Part shown: positions 25,383 to 33,718 of the stretch, one piece after another | Numbering within the stretch: the stretch's first letter is position 1 | Layout: each line of letters begins with the position of its first letter | NCBI RefSeq assembly: GCF_000786105.1 | Contig: NZ_JTEV01000020.1 | Span: 1 to 64,000 of the forward strand | Direction: 5' to 3' | DNA from: Bdellovibrio sp. ArHS | GTDB taxonomy: Bacteria > Bdellovibrionota > Bdellovibrionia > Bdellovibrionales > Bdellovibrionaceae | Length of the DNA stretch: 64,000 nt | Program-made: the position numbers and the translations under genes | Notes under the pieces: generated by a model | Databases searched by the model: none | What the model saw: only the letters and a program-made list of their open reading frames with translations | What the model was told of the DNA's origin: nothing

Positions 25383-26588
25383 ATGTCGCAAGTTCAGCTT
25401 CAGTTGGAATCTCATCCCCATTGGCCCGCAGTGAATGCAATTTATCACAAGTTGCAGTCGGCTGGCTACAAAGCCTTTTTGGCGGGTGGCTGTGTTCGGG
25501 ACGCTCTTTTGGGGGTTCCGGCCAATGATTTGGATGTGGCCACGAATGCGACTCCGGATCAAATCGAAGTTCTTTTTGATAAAACCGTGAATGTGGGAAA
25601 GGCCTTCGGGGTGATGCGAGTGCTTGTCGCTGGGGCTGACATTGAGGTCGCGACCTTCCGTACTGACGGCGATTACGGGGATGGGCGTCGTCCTGATTAT
25701 GTGCAATTTTCTTCGCCTCAAGAAGACGCGCAACGCCGGGATTTTACCGTCAACGCACTTTTTTATGATTTAGTAGCCCAGAAAGTTTTGGACTTTGTCG
25801 AGGGTGAAAAAGATTTGCGGCTACGAGTGATCCGCACGGTCGGCGATGCGGAAAAACGTTTTCAAGAAGATCATTTAAGATTGCTTCGTGCGGCTCGATT
25901 TGTGGCGCAACTGGATTTTTCTTTGGATTCAAAGACCTCAGCGGCCATTGAAAAAATGGCGCCTCTTGTGAAAACTGTCAGTGGTGAGCGTTTGCGGGAT
26001 GAGATGGGGAAGCTGCTAAAATCCCCAGCCGCCAGCAAGGGATTGCAAATCATGCAAACCACGGGACTCTTGCAAGAACTCTTTCCCTTCAGGTTGCGGG
26101 ACAACTCTTGGGTGCATAACTACGAAGCCAAAGACGCCTGGCAATTGTTAGCTCTTTTTCTGCGTAAAGCCCCGCGCGAAGATTTAGGCCGAGCTATTCA
26201 GCTTTTGCGTCTTTCTGTTAAGGAACAACGAGCTATTCAAAAAGCCTGGGAACTGTGGCAAAGCCCAGAGTTGTTTTTTAAAAGAAGACGAGGTGAGCAG
26301 CTGCAATCCTTGGTCGAACCCGGGAATTTATTTGCTTTAAAAGTTTTATTGACCGAGCAGAAGTTGGCCGAAGAAATTCAAAGCCTTTTGAATGATTGGG
26401 GGGCTTGGAACTTTACGTTGCCGAAACCCTTTCTTAATGGGGAAGATTTGTTAGGAAAGCTTTCTGGAAAACATATCGGACTGTGTTTGGCCGAAGCTTT
26501 TAATGAACAACTTGAGCGCCAGTTGGAGTCCCGTGACAAGGCTTTGCTCTGGCTACAGAACTATTTGCAACGAAACGCTAAAGGATAA
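25383..26588 (+). CDS. cca: CCA-adding / poly(A) polymerase-type tRNA nucleotidyltransferase
   Basis: The start at ATG 25383 gives about 401 residues. The frame extends upstream, but that part overlaps the divergent queG. Class II nucleotidyltransferase head: FLAGGCVRDALLGVPANDLDVATNATP, with the GGxVRD motif and the DxD metal site (DLDV). Then ATFRTDGDYGDGRRPDYVQFS, RRDFTVNAL and the ERLRDE neck helix. It adds or repairs the tRNA 3' CCA. tRNA-Leu at 2980 encodes its own CCA, so a repair role is plausible. A PcnB-like function cannot be excluded by eye. Confidence 0.9.
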   Translation: MSQVQLQLESHPHWPAVNAIYHKLQSAGYKAFLAGGCVRDALLGVPANDLDVATNATPDQIEVLFDKTVNVGKAFGVMRVLVAGADIEVATFRTDGDYGDGRRPDYVQFSSPQEDAQRRDFTVNALFYDLVAQKVLDFVEGEKDLRLRVIRTVGDAEKRFQEDHLRLLRAARFVAQLDFSLDSKTSAAIEKMAPLVKTVSGERLRDEMGKLLKSPAASKGLQIMQTTGLLQELFPFRLRDNSWVHNYEAKDAWQLLALFLRKAPREDLGRAIQLLRLSVKEQRAIQKAWELWQSPELFFKRRRGEQLQSLVEPGNLFALKVLLTEQKLAEEIQSLLNDWGAWNFTLPKPFLNGEDLLGKLSGKHIGLCLAEAFNEQLERQLESRDKALLWLQNYLQRNAKG

Positions 26589-26590
26589 TC

Positions 26591-27208
26591 ATGGACAGTG
26601 TTTATGTGCCAAGTACCATTCGCCGTTTGATCGCGCATGCGATTGATCAAGTCGTGCGGTTGATTTTCTATATTCCCTTTTTAAAGCCGTTCTTTTTATT
26701 GATTTTTACCGACGATCAGGTGCCGGTCTCTTTCTTTACTCTGGCTCTTTTGTTTCTTATTCCGGCGATCTATGAATTTATTTTTTTAGTAGTCATGCAG
26801 GCGACCCCGGGTAAGTGGTTCATGGGTTTGAAGGTCGTGCCTTTTTCCAATCCGAAAGAAGCTTTGGATTGGCGCCAGTGTGTGCTTCGTCCTTTGACCG
26901 AGCGCCTGACATTCTTTTTTTCCTGGGCCCTTTATGCGCTCGCGTTTTTCCGCTACGATCGCACGCATTTGGCGGATTGGGTGGCCGAGACCCGCGTGGT
27001 GCAATTTAAGCCCCGCGTGACTCGCGCTCAGATTCGTTGGATAACGGGAAGTCTTTTGGTGTTCCTTTATGTCTATGAGGGGTTGGTGTCCTCTGCCGCC
27101 GTTTTGCGCGTGATGGATTGGCAGAATAAGCGGGTAGATCTGCGCGATATCGTCGCTACTGAATACATGGAAGACATGACCGACTATATGCCCGAGCCCG
27201 AGGAATAG
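26591..27208 (+). CDS. RDD-family membrane protein
   Basis: This 205-residue protein has the RDD layout. An Arg near the start of helix 1 (IRRLIAHAID), helix 2 followed by ATPGKWFMGLKV, then a third helix followed by RTHLADWVAETRVV, in which an Asp is placed as in the family. A fourth hydrophobic stretch lies near residues 150-175. RDD proteins are small inner-membrane proteins of unclear, possibly transport, function. It follows cca by 2 bases and is likely cotranscribed. Confidence 0.85.
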   Translation: MDSVYVPSTIRRLIAHAIDQVVRLIFYIPFLKPFFLLIFTDDQVPVSFFTLALLFLIPAIYEFIFLVVMQATPGKWFMGLKVVPFSNPKEALDWRQCVLRPLTERLTFFFSWALYALAFFRYDRTHLADWVAETRVVQFKPRVTRAQIRWITGSLLVFLYVYEGLVSSAAVLRVMDWQNKRVDLRDIVATEYMEDMTDYMPEPEE

Positions 27209-28588
27209 TTAGCCTTTAAATTTTTTGAAAATCGATGTGGTCATTAATAAATCCAGGTCGCCGTTGCCACTCAGAGCGTTTTCTTTGAGCTGGGCAATTG
27301 CCTGGAGTGGAGTCGTCCCCTGGCGATTCTCCAGGAGCGAAGTCATCTCGTGAAAACGATAGGCCAATGCCATCAGTTTTCCGAAGTCTGAAATGTCTTC
27401 GGCTTTGAGTTTTTTGGGGAAGCCAGTGCCGGCACTGTTTTCGCGGTGCTGGCCAATAGCCTCTGAAATTTCTTGAGGCAAAGGAACTTTTTTTGCCTTC
27501 ACCATATTCACCGAACGTTCGGGATAAAAGCGATAGGCTTGAAGTTCTTCGTCAGAGTAGGCTTTCACAGGTTTGTCGCCAACAGTGGGGGGCAGTTGCG
27601 ACAGGCCGATATTATGCAATAGACCGGCGATGGCGGCGCTTTCTCTTTTTTCCACCGACCAACCCAGCAGTTGAGCGAAATAAGCAGCATAGGCCGATAG
27701 GCAGATACAGTCATGATAAAGGGTTCTGTTGTTCCCCGTAAAACGAAAGATTTCGTCGAAGATCGCCGAGGCTTCGAGATCTTTCGTCAGTTCGAAATCC
27801 GCGATGATGGCTCGGCATCTTTCAAGAATCATTTTGCCTTCAGAATAATCTGTCGGCGCGCCATTTAAAAATTGCGCCATGATTTCATAAATAGCTCTTT
27901 TTGAGCGATGAAACTTTTCTGTCATTGACACTGGAAAGGGGACATTGCGCAAGCTCATGACCGTGCGGGCATATTCAAAGAACGCCTTCATCTGGGTCTT
28001 TTTAATATACATTTGCTGTTTTAGAGCTTTGAATTTTTCCAGGTGTTTTTCGTCGACCACATCTCCCGCGCGGCGCATGCAGACAGAGCGATGGTTGGCG
28101 GGAAGGTGGACGTAAACGTCGAAATTAATATTCACGTCCGCTTCCATGTCGCGCAAATCCACCGGCATCAAAGAGGTGATGGGGATGTTTTCGCCGTCCA
28201 TTTCGACCGGGGCTAGGCGCAAAATAACGTCGGAAATAAACTCGCGGTCAAAATTGATGTGCATGATTTCATCGGCGCCATTCTTTTTGACGATATTGAA
28301 ATCCAAAGGTGCCGCAGATGAATGCAAAACAATCACCTGGCTGTCAGGGTAATTCATTTTTGTGGATTGCACCCACTCATTGGTTTTTGCAGTGCCATCT
28401 TGTCCATCGATCAACGCCAAGACGGGTGTGAAGGTGTCGGAGGTGGTCTCTAAGGCTTCATCAATACTGCGAAAGTGTTTGAGCTGGTAAGGGTAGTAAC
28501 CTTTCAGGATTGTTTTTACTGTTTCCCAGAAGGAGTCGCGGGGACTCCCTATGAGAACATCAACAGTAGAACCTGAATTGGGTTTCAT
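27209..28588 (-). CDS. Degenerate HD-GYP protein with receiver-like N-terminus
   Basis: Three parts are visible in 459 residues. Residues 10-130 look like a response-regulator receiver (VDVLIGSPRDSFW, PVLALIDGQDG, SQVIVLHSS), with the phosphorylatable Asp uncertain. Residues 145-215 repeat the domain found in the 22787-23713 protein (INFDVYVHLP, MRRAGDVVDEKHLEKFKALKQQMYI). Residues 270-459 form an HD domain whose catalytic residues are altered: LLHNIGLSQLP (HN for HD), FYPERS (YP for HP) and GQHRENSAGTGFPK. Loss of hydrolysis and a signal-binding or scaffolding role are inferred. The start shares one base with the cheX stop. Confidence 0.85.
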   Translation of the reverse strand: MKPNSGSTVDVLIGSPRDSFWETVKTILKGYYPYQLKHFRSIDEALETTSDTFTPVLALIDGQDGTAKTNEWVQSTKMNYPDSQVIVLHSSAAPLDFNIVKKNGADEIMHINFDREFISDVILRLAPVEMDGENIPITSLMPVDLRDMEADVNINFDVYVHLPANHRSVCMRRAGDVVDEKHLEKFKALKQQMYIKKTQMKAFFEYARTVMSLRNVPFPVSMTEKFHRSKRAIYEIMAQFLNGAPTDYSEGKMILERCRAIIADFELTKDLEASAIFDEIFRFTGNNRTLYHDCICLSAYAAYFAQLLGWSVEKRESAAIAGLLHNIGLSQLPPTVGDKPVKAYSDEELQAYRFYPERSVNMVKAKKVPLPQEISEAIGQHRENSAGTGFPKKLKAEDISDFGKLMALAYRFHEMTSLLENRQGTTPLQAIAQLKENALSGNGDLDLLMTTSIFKKFKG

Positions 28589-29088
28589 TATTGAACCGTT
28601 ATCTCCACATAGAATGTAGAGCCGTTGGTGAGGTTAAAAGGAATCACCAGGGTCGCGCCTTTGTCAGCGTGACTGATTTTAAAGTCTCCGGAGATGACCG
28701 TCGGAATCGCCATTTCGAAGTTGTATCCCAACTGGTTCAACGTCGTCTTCGCCGATCCATAAATCATGTTCGTCATCTCACCGACAGCGTCAGACACTTC
28801 GCCGTTAATCGCCGTGTACTTTTCGCCCAGCATGTTTTCCAGGATGTGGAAGATGCTGTCTTTGCCGTAAGAGATAAGAAGCGTTCCTTTAAGAGGAGGA
28901 GCGACCATGCCCACCATACCTGCAATTTCACCTTTCAATACGAACTGGGGTTCGATGAAGGGTTTGCCAGGAGTGGCGTCTGTTTGGGCCATGGTTTTTA
29001 GAGTTTTAATAACCCCATCCACAAACGCATTGATAAGACGTTTGTCGAAAAGGGGATTGAGTGTTTCCACTTTGGGTGCTGCCGACAT
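28588..29088 (-). CDS. cheX: CheX-like phosphatase domain protein
   Basis: The 166-residue protein matches the CheC/CheX/FliY phosphatase fold. The active helix EVSDAVGEMTNMIYGSAKTTLN, about residues 97-118, carries the Glu and Asn of the E-x-x-N dephosphorylation motif. The rest alternates strands and helices as in CheX (GTLLISYG, FKISHADKG, TLVIPFNL). CheX removes phosphate from CheY-P. It lies 15 bases downstream of cheY and one base upstream of a degenerate HD-GYP gene, so all three probably act in one pathway. Confidence 0.9.
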   Translation of the reverse strand: MSAAPKVETLNPLFDKRLINAFVDGVIKTLKTMAQTDATPGKPFIEPQFVLKGEIAGMVGMVAPPLKGTLLISYGKDSIFHILENMLGEKYTAINGEVSDAVGEMTNMIYGSAKTTLNQLGYNFEMAIPTVISGDFKISHADKGATLVIPFNLTNGSTFYVEITVQ

Positions 29089-29103
29089 TTAATTCTCCAA
29101 CTC

Positions 29104-29529
29104 TTAGGAAGCTTTCGCTTGTGAAGAAGGGTTGTGTTTCGCCCAAACGCGTTCCATCTTGCCTTTAAGAGTCGCTGAGTTGAAAGGTTTTACAACGTAA
29201 TCAGACACGCCTGCTTTGGCAGCTTCCAGGATGTGCTTTTGTTCAGACTCTGCGGTGACTAGCATGAAGGGGGTCGACTTAAAGCGAGGATCTGCTTTGC
29301 AGGCCTTCAAAAGGTCGATGCCTTGCATACCTGGCATATTCCAGTCAGAGATAATGAAGCCATAAGGCTGTCCCGCATCATTTGCGGCCTGGATCATTGG
29401 CAGGGCTGTTTTACCATCGTCGGCTTCCTCGACGTTTGTGTAACCTAGCTCATTTAGCACTTTTTTAATGATTTTTCGCATAGTTGCGAAGTCATCGACG
29501 ACCAAAAACTTTGTATTTGTGGGAAACAT
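29104..29529 (-). CDS. cheY: CheY-type single-domain response regulator
   Basis: The ATG at 29529 with a GGAG site gives 141 residues, preferred over the frame start at 29568. Receiver landmarks are complete: acidic pair DD at 12-13, phospho-acceptor Asp62 in FIISDWNMPG, Thr in MLVTAES, and Lys in YVVKPFN. No output domain. It leads the operon cheY-cheX-HD-GYP on the minus strand. The sequence resembles chemotaxis CheY more than transcription regulators. Confidence 0.93.
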   Translation of the reverse strand: MFPTNTKFLVVDDFATMRKIIKKVLNELGYTNVEEADDGKTALPMIQAANDAGQPYGFIISDWNMPGMQGIDLLKACKADPRFKSTPFMLVTAESEQKHILEAAKAGVSDYVVKPFNSATLKGKMERVWAKHNPSSQAKAS

Positions 29530-29662
29530 AATATCTCCTGAAAAGGTGAAACCCTGTAAAATCACCATACATATCGGTCTAGTTTTTTAAAACTAGAGTC
29601 CAAACCTATTGCGAATTCTAAAATTTGTTGTCAGACTTTATTACAGGTGGTCGTGCTACTTT

Positions 29663-29691
29663 TTGGACATGAGTCCTGGGTAGCGTAAAAG
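29663..29691 (+). promoter_or_regulatory. Possible promoter of the LuxR-type gene
   Basis: TTGGAC (29663-29668) and TAAAAG (29686-29691) are separated by 17 bases, 42 bases before the ATG. Both hexamers are imperfect. A strong GGGAGGG ribosome site follows at about 29719-29725. Confidence 0.3.
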
Positions 29692-29733
29692 GTTTAGACG
29701 GATTTAAAAACAATTTAGCGGGAGGGAGCAAGG

Positions 29734-30126
29734 ATGCTCAGAGATGTCCTCATTCAAAAAGGTCTTTCAAACAGAGAGGCAGAAGTTGCTGAACTTGTTT
29801 CAAAGGGCTTGTCCAACAAGGAAGTTGCGAATCAGCTTTTTGTTACTGAAAAAACAGTAAAATTTCACCTCACAAACATTTATAAAAAAATGAATGTTAA
29901 GTCTCGTGCACAGTTGATCGTATGGTGCTTACCTCACCTTGGTTTTGTTGAGAGCGAAGTTCGCGCTGAAAGCAATAACCAAAGTGCAGCTGCAGCGACT
30001 GCATTCAATAACAATGCAACTCAAACGATCCCAGCAGGATCTGCGACAGTTGCAGGTACTACAACTCTTCCAGGTGGCGGATTGAACCGTGGTGGTAATT
30101 CCGACATCGGTATGGGTGGAATCTAA
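29734..30126 (+). CDS. Single-domain LuxR/FixJ-type DNA-binding protein
   Basis: The helix-turn-helix begins almost at the N-terminus: LSNREAEVAELVSKGLSNKEVA, then FVTEKTVKFHLTNIYKKMNVKSRAQLI, covering about residues 11-62. This is the whole LuxR/NarL output domain without any receiver or ligand domain before it. The C-terminal half is low-complexity, Ala/Asn/Thr then Gly-rich (PGGGLNRGGNSDIGMGGI). Regulation must be through level, partner proteins or that tail. It lies divergent from cheY with about 200 bases between, has a strong ribosome site and ends in its own terminator. Confidence 0.88.
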   Translation: MLRDVLIQKGLSNREAEVAELVSKGLSNKEVANQLFVTEKTVKFHLTNIYKKMNVKSRAQLIVWCLPHLGFVESEVRAESNNQSAAAATAFNNNATQTIPAGSATVAGTTTLPGGGLNRGGNSDIGMGGI

Positions 30127-30145
30127 TCTTAATTGATTAGGATTT

Positions 30146-30202
30146 CAAAGAGCGCAGGGGGTAAGGACGTTTGTCTGGACCGACCTGCGCTTTGTTTTTT
30201 TT
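30146..30202 (+). terminator. Rho-independent terminator of the LuxR-type gene
   Basis: agcgcagg (30151-30158) pairs with cctgcgct (30184-30191), extended by caaag and ctttg around a two-base bulge, and followed by eight T. It falls inside the upstream extension of the next frame, which argues that the next gene starts further down. Confidence 0.75.
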
Positions 30203-30219
30203 CAGAAGGGAACTTTGCT

Positions 30220-30690
30220 TTGAAAAATGCCAAACCCGTTTCCGCTTCACAAGTCATCATGACTCAACTCGTTTTACCTCAACATACAAATTCTTTAGGG
30301 ACTATCTTTGGTGGTACGATCATGTCTTGGATCGACATCGCTGCAGCAATCGCAGCGCAAAGACATTCTAATAAAGAAGTTGTGACCGCCAGTATTGATC
30401 GCCTGGATTTTGTTGCGCCCGTCTATAAAGGCTGGGTTGTGAATTTGAAAGCAAGTGTCAACTACACCTCAAGAACCTCTATGGAGGTGGGCGTGCGGGT
30501 GGATGCGGAAAATCCCAAAACGGGCGAAACCTTTCACACAGCTTCGGCCTATTGCACTTTCGTGGCGTTGGGTTCAAATGGCAAGCCGACGGAAATTCCG
30601 GCTCTGACCTTAGAGACAGACGAAGATCGCCGCCGTTTCGAGGCCGCTCAAAGCCGTCGTGAGTATCGCTTAAAGCAAAAGGTGAACTAA
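30220..30690 (+). CDS. Hotdog-fold acyl-CoA thioesterase (YciA/ACOT-like)
   Basis: A TTG start at 30220 with an aaggga site is chosen. The frame extends to 30133, but that part spans the preceding terminator. The 156-residue product has VLPQHTNSLGTIFGGTIMSWIDIAAAIAAQRHS, the N-terminal hotdog helix with the catalytic Asp (MSWID). VVTASIDRLDFVAPVYKGWVV and TFHTASAYCTFVAL follow, typical of the acyl-CoA thioester hydrolase (BFIT/YciA) group. It hydrolyses acyl-CoA to free acid and CoA. The 3' end overlaps the convergent exported-protein gene by four bases. Confidence 0.9.
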   Translation: MKNAKPVSASQVIMTQLVLPQHTNSLGTIFGGTIMSWIDIAAAIAAQRHSNKEVVTASIDRLDFVAPVYKGWVVNLKASVNYTSRTSMEVGVRVDAENPKTGETFHTASAYCTFVALGSNGKPTEIPALTLETDEDRRRFEAAQSRREYRLKQKVN

Positions 30691-31121
30691 TTTTTCGAAT
30701 TCTTGCAAAGAACGTCAATCCAGCGCAAGGCTTCTTGCGCTGTTTTTGTTTGCGGAGAGCTCTCGGGACGTCCCAGGCTGTCGCCCGTAAGAACGAATTG
30801 TCTTTTTAGGTCGCACTCTTTTGCACGTACAGATTTTTTATTGAGCAATTCAAAGGCGGGCTCCAGGGTGCTAAAAAGCAGCGAGACTTCTTTTTCGTCA
30901 GTCTTTGCTTCCGCCGGATTTTCCTTTTCGTACTGATCCAGTGAGGCTTGAAAAGAGCTCTGTAAGTTCTTTAAATATTTTTGTTTTTCCGTGAAATTGG
31001 CAGCTGCAGTGGCCTTTTTTAGAAGCGCCTCTGACTCGGCATAAAAATCCGCGGTGCTTTTGTTTTTTGCAAAAGCAGAGAATGACAGAGTCCAAGTCAG
31101 CAGAAGGATTATTCGACGCAT
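30687..31121 (-). CDS. Small exported helical protein of unknown function
   Basis: A 144-residue product with a signal peptide (RIILLLTWTLSFSAFA) and a helical, Lys/Glu-rich mature part. Two Cys (AKECD, VLCKN) could form a disulfide. It is not one I recognise. Its start lies 13 bases inside the end of the lysozyme-fold gene, so it is the second gene of a two-gene unit and may assist that protein. Confidence 0.7.
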   Translation of the reverse strand: MRRIILLLTWTLSFSAFAKNKSTADFYAESEALLKKATAAANFTEKQKYLKNLQSSFQASLDQYEKENPAEAKTDEKEVSLLFSTLEPAFELLNKKSVRAKECDLKRQFVLTGDSLGRPESSPQTKTAQEALRWIDVLCKNSKN

Positions 31122-32248
31122 GTGTTGCCTTTCTTGTCATGATTGCTGTAGGGCTCTTCTTTGAGATGGCCTAACAGCTCAAGCATCTTTTCTTCTGTCT
31201 GATTGACATAGCCACTGTTTTTTAAAATTTTAGTTTTCACATCTTCGGGATTGGATTTGTCGGAAAGTCGGAAGTTCCTGAGCATTGCCAAAGACTGCGC
31301 CGGGCCTCCGGGGCCGTAGGCGACCAAAGTGAAATAGTTCAACAGATCGTTGTTCTTGGCCATCACAGGAGAGCGTTTTTCCATGGCAGGGCGAATGACG
31401 TCGTCTCGCATATAAACGTAGTAACCCAGGGCATAGATAAGGTTGCGAGCAAGGCCTTCACCAGGACTGACCCACGTGCAGTAGTTTTTCGGTGAGCCTG
31501 GCAACGGTGGCGCCGTTTCATCTTCGTTTTTTAGGATTTCGGCAAACGGGGCGCAGGACGGATTTGAACTATTTAAAACACCTTCAAGAATATGTTTGGC
31601 ATTTCCTTCGTGCAGAGTTTTGCCTTTTTTCCAGCCGGCGATTTCTTTGACCGGATCAGAAGTGAGTTGACCAATACCCACGCCGCCGCTGTAGGCGACA
31701 AAAAAATTGAAGGCCGTTTCATTGTTGATCTTTTTCAGAATAAAGCGGCTGTCGATGGGGTCGCGACCGGTCGACATGCAATTGATGGCTTTATTTAAGG
31801 CGAACTGAAGGAAGTTAACCACCTTTTGATTTAAACAAGGAGCTGAGGCGCCGGAGTTTTCGAAAGCTTCTTTTTTTGTTCCATTGCAGGTGTAACCTGT
31901 ATTGCCGACGTCTCTTTGCAGGGAAGCCTCAATGCAAGAGCGTTTGATCTTTTGCGTCTTGGTGGCTTCCGCCACGACTTGTTGTATCTGATTGGTTAGT
32001 GCTTCCACCTGACCAGGTTTGGCGCTGGCGCAACGAGCGCAATAGCCGGCCATACTCGCGTTCGGAAAACCGTTGGTGCTCGCCAGATAGTCTAAAGTGA
32101 GAGGGTCCTTGGCCTTTTCAAAGGCGTTATTGATAGTCTGGCTTTGTGCCCCTTTAATTCCTTGTTTATCATTGATGCACGCTTGCTGGGCAAAGGTCTT
32201 GCCAGTAAAGAAAATCATCATGAAGAGGAAATAGAAGAAAGGTCTCAC
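31109..32248 (-). CDS. Exported lysozyme-fold (SLT-like) putative murein hydrolase
   Basis: The 379-residue protein has a signal peptide (PFFYFLFMMIFFTGKTFA). The segment KINNETAFNFF...SGGVGIGQLTSDPV, about residues 173-200, has the form of the lytic-transglycosylase fold. Glu177 is in the catalytic position, followed by a G-x-GxxQLT motif equivalent to GLMQLMP. Later YALGYYVYMRDDV and LVAYGPGGPAQSLAMLRNF fit the remaining helices and the A-Y-GGP motif of the fold. About ten Cys suggest an extracytoplasmic protein with disulfides. Action on peptidoglycan, of self or prey, is inferred from fold only. Confidence 0.75.
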   Translation of the reverse strand: MRPFFYFLFMMIFFTGKTFAQQACINDKQGIKGAQSQTINNAFEKAKDPLTLDYLASTNGFPNASMAGYCARCASAKPGQVEALTNQIQQVVAEATKTQKIKRSCIEASLQRDVGNTGYTCNGTKKEAFENSGASAPCLNQKVVNFLQFALNKAINCMSTGRDPIDSRFILKKINNETAFNFFVAYSGGVGIGQLTSDPVKEIAGWKKGKTLHEGNAKHILEGVLNSSNPSCAPFAEILKNEDETAPPLPGSPKNYCTWVSPGEGLARNLIYALGYYVYMRDDVIRPAMEKRSPVMAKNNDLLNYFTLVAYGPGGPAQSLAMLRNFRLSDKSNPEDVKTKILKNSGYVNQTEEKMLELLGHLKEEPYSNHDKKGNTCVE

Positions 32249-32367
32249 CTTGGCCTTATCGGTGAGACTCCCTGAATATTAAGAAAAAAGTGAGGCGACG
32301 CAAAGGCTCTTGGTCTAGGCGTTGGCTCTATTTGCTCCGGGAGTTTCTCCGTAAAAAAAAGCCAAGC

Positions 32368-33633
32368 CTATTTTACCAGGTATTCCTTCCAGCGGTTCAG
32401 GAGTGAAGGAGTCAGTTGCGTGTAACAAACCGTTCCCTCGGTTGCGGTCTCTTTACGAGTGATCTGAGCTTCGCGTCCCAAATCAAAGATCTTGTATTCC
32501 TCTGAGCGAGGGAAGTACAGCTGCACATCTGTTTGCATCTCGCTGACAGTTTGGGCCATCAATTTTTTCAGTTGTTCAATGCCTTGACCTGTCAGTGCGC
32601 TGACGAAAACACGAGGGTAGTGTTTTACTCTAAACTGTCGCTCTAAAGGGGCGACATCGCACTTGTTATAGACGTGGATGATTTTTTTATCTTGCCAGTT
32701 GAACTCTTTAACCAGGGCTTCCACGACCTCAATCTGCCTTTCCATGTTTGGCGAAGAAAGATCGATGACGTGAAGTAGAACATCAGCGTCAGAAGACTCT
32801 TCAAGTGTTGCTTTAAAAGCCTCAATCAATTGAGTTGGCAGTTTGCGAATAAATCCCACCGTGTCGGTCACAACACCAGGAGGTCCATCCGGCAAAAAGA
32901 TTTTGCGGGTCGTGGGGTCCAAAGTGGCAAACACCTGATTTTTCGCCATGACCTGCGCACCGGTTAAACGATTTAGCAAAGAGCTTTTGCCAGAGTTCGT
33001 GTAACCGATAAGCGCAAAAGAGGGGATCTCATGTCGACGTCGGGATTGTCTGTGTTGGGCACGATTTTTCCGGACGCCTTCCAGTTTCTTCTTGATGATG
33101 GCCACACGTTCGCGGATGCGACGGCGGTCGTTTTCCAGAGCCGTTTCACCAGGACCTCGAGTTCCGATACCACCGCCTTGACGTGATAAGGATTCCAACC
33201 AGGCGCCGACCATGCGGGGCATCTGATCTAGCAACTGTGCAAGCTCCACTTGAAGTTTTCCTTCGAAGGTTTGCGCACGTTGAGCAAAGATATCCAGAAT
33301 CAATTGATTGCGATCAATCACCCGGGCCTTCATCACTTGGGCTAAGTTACGCTGTTGCACGCCGGAAAGCTGATGATCCATGACGACGATATTGGCGCGA
33401 CTGTCGCGCACCATTTCGGCCACTTCCTCGACCTTACCGGAACCGATCAGCGTCGCGGGATTCCATTGTGGCAGGACTTGAATAATAGAACCTACGACTT
33501 CACCACCAGCGGCTGAAACCAGTTCCTCAAGTTCCAATAGATTTTCTTTAATTTCACTAAGAGGTTCGGTCTTTAAGCCGACACCGATGACGATAACTCT
33601 ATCTTGGGCAGAGACATGGGCTTGATTAGTCAA
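32368..33633 (-). CDS. hflX: HflX GTPase
   Basis: The 421-residue ribosome-associated GTPase rescues or splits stalled ribosomes under stress. The N-terminal HflX domain has IGSGKVEEVAE and VMDHQLSGVQQRNL, then DRNQLILDIFAQRA and the GGIGTRGPGETALE linker. G motifs follow: GYTNSGKSSLLN (G1, about residue 207), DTVGFI (G3) and VYNKCD (G4). It is complete and of normal length. The hfq gene, its neighbour in many proteobacteria, is not here. Confidence 0.95.
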   Translation of the reverse strand: MTNQAHVSAQDRVIVIGVGLKTEPLSEIKENLLELEELVSAAGGEVVGSIIQVLPQWNPATLIGSGKVEEVAEMVRDSRANIVVMDHQLSGVQQRNLAQVMKARVIDRNQLILDIFAQRAQTFEGKLQVELAQLLDQMPRMVGAWLESLSRQGGGIGTRGPGETALENDRRRIRERVAIIKKKLEGVRKNRAQHRQSRRRHEIPSFALIGYTNSGKSSLLNRLTGAQVMAKNQVFATLDPTTRKIFLPDGPPGVVTDTVGFIRKLPTQLIEAFKATLEESSDADVLLHVIDLSSPNMERQIEVVEALVKEFNWQDKKIIHVYNKCDVAPLERQFRVKHYPRVFVSALTGQGIEQLKKLMAQTVSEMQTDVQLYFPRSEEYKIFDLGREAQITRKETATEGTVCYTQLTPSLLNRWKEYLVK

Positions 33634-33718
33634 TTAAAACAATCCTCCCTGAAGTATGTCACTCCTGTTCCTGGAGTTCCTAGACTTAAGAGTAGCATAT
33701 TCATCACTGCCGACAAAG

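Noticed and set aside
30133-30219. N-terminal extension of the thioesterase
   Set aside because: It spans the terminator of the preceding gene and lacks similarity to hotdog proteins; TTG 30220 has a ribosome site.
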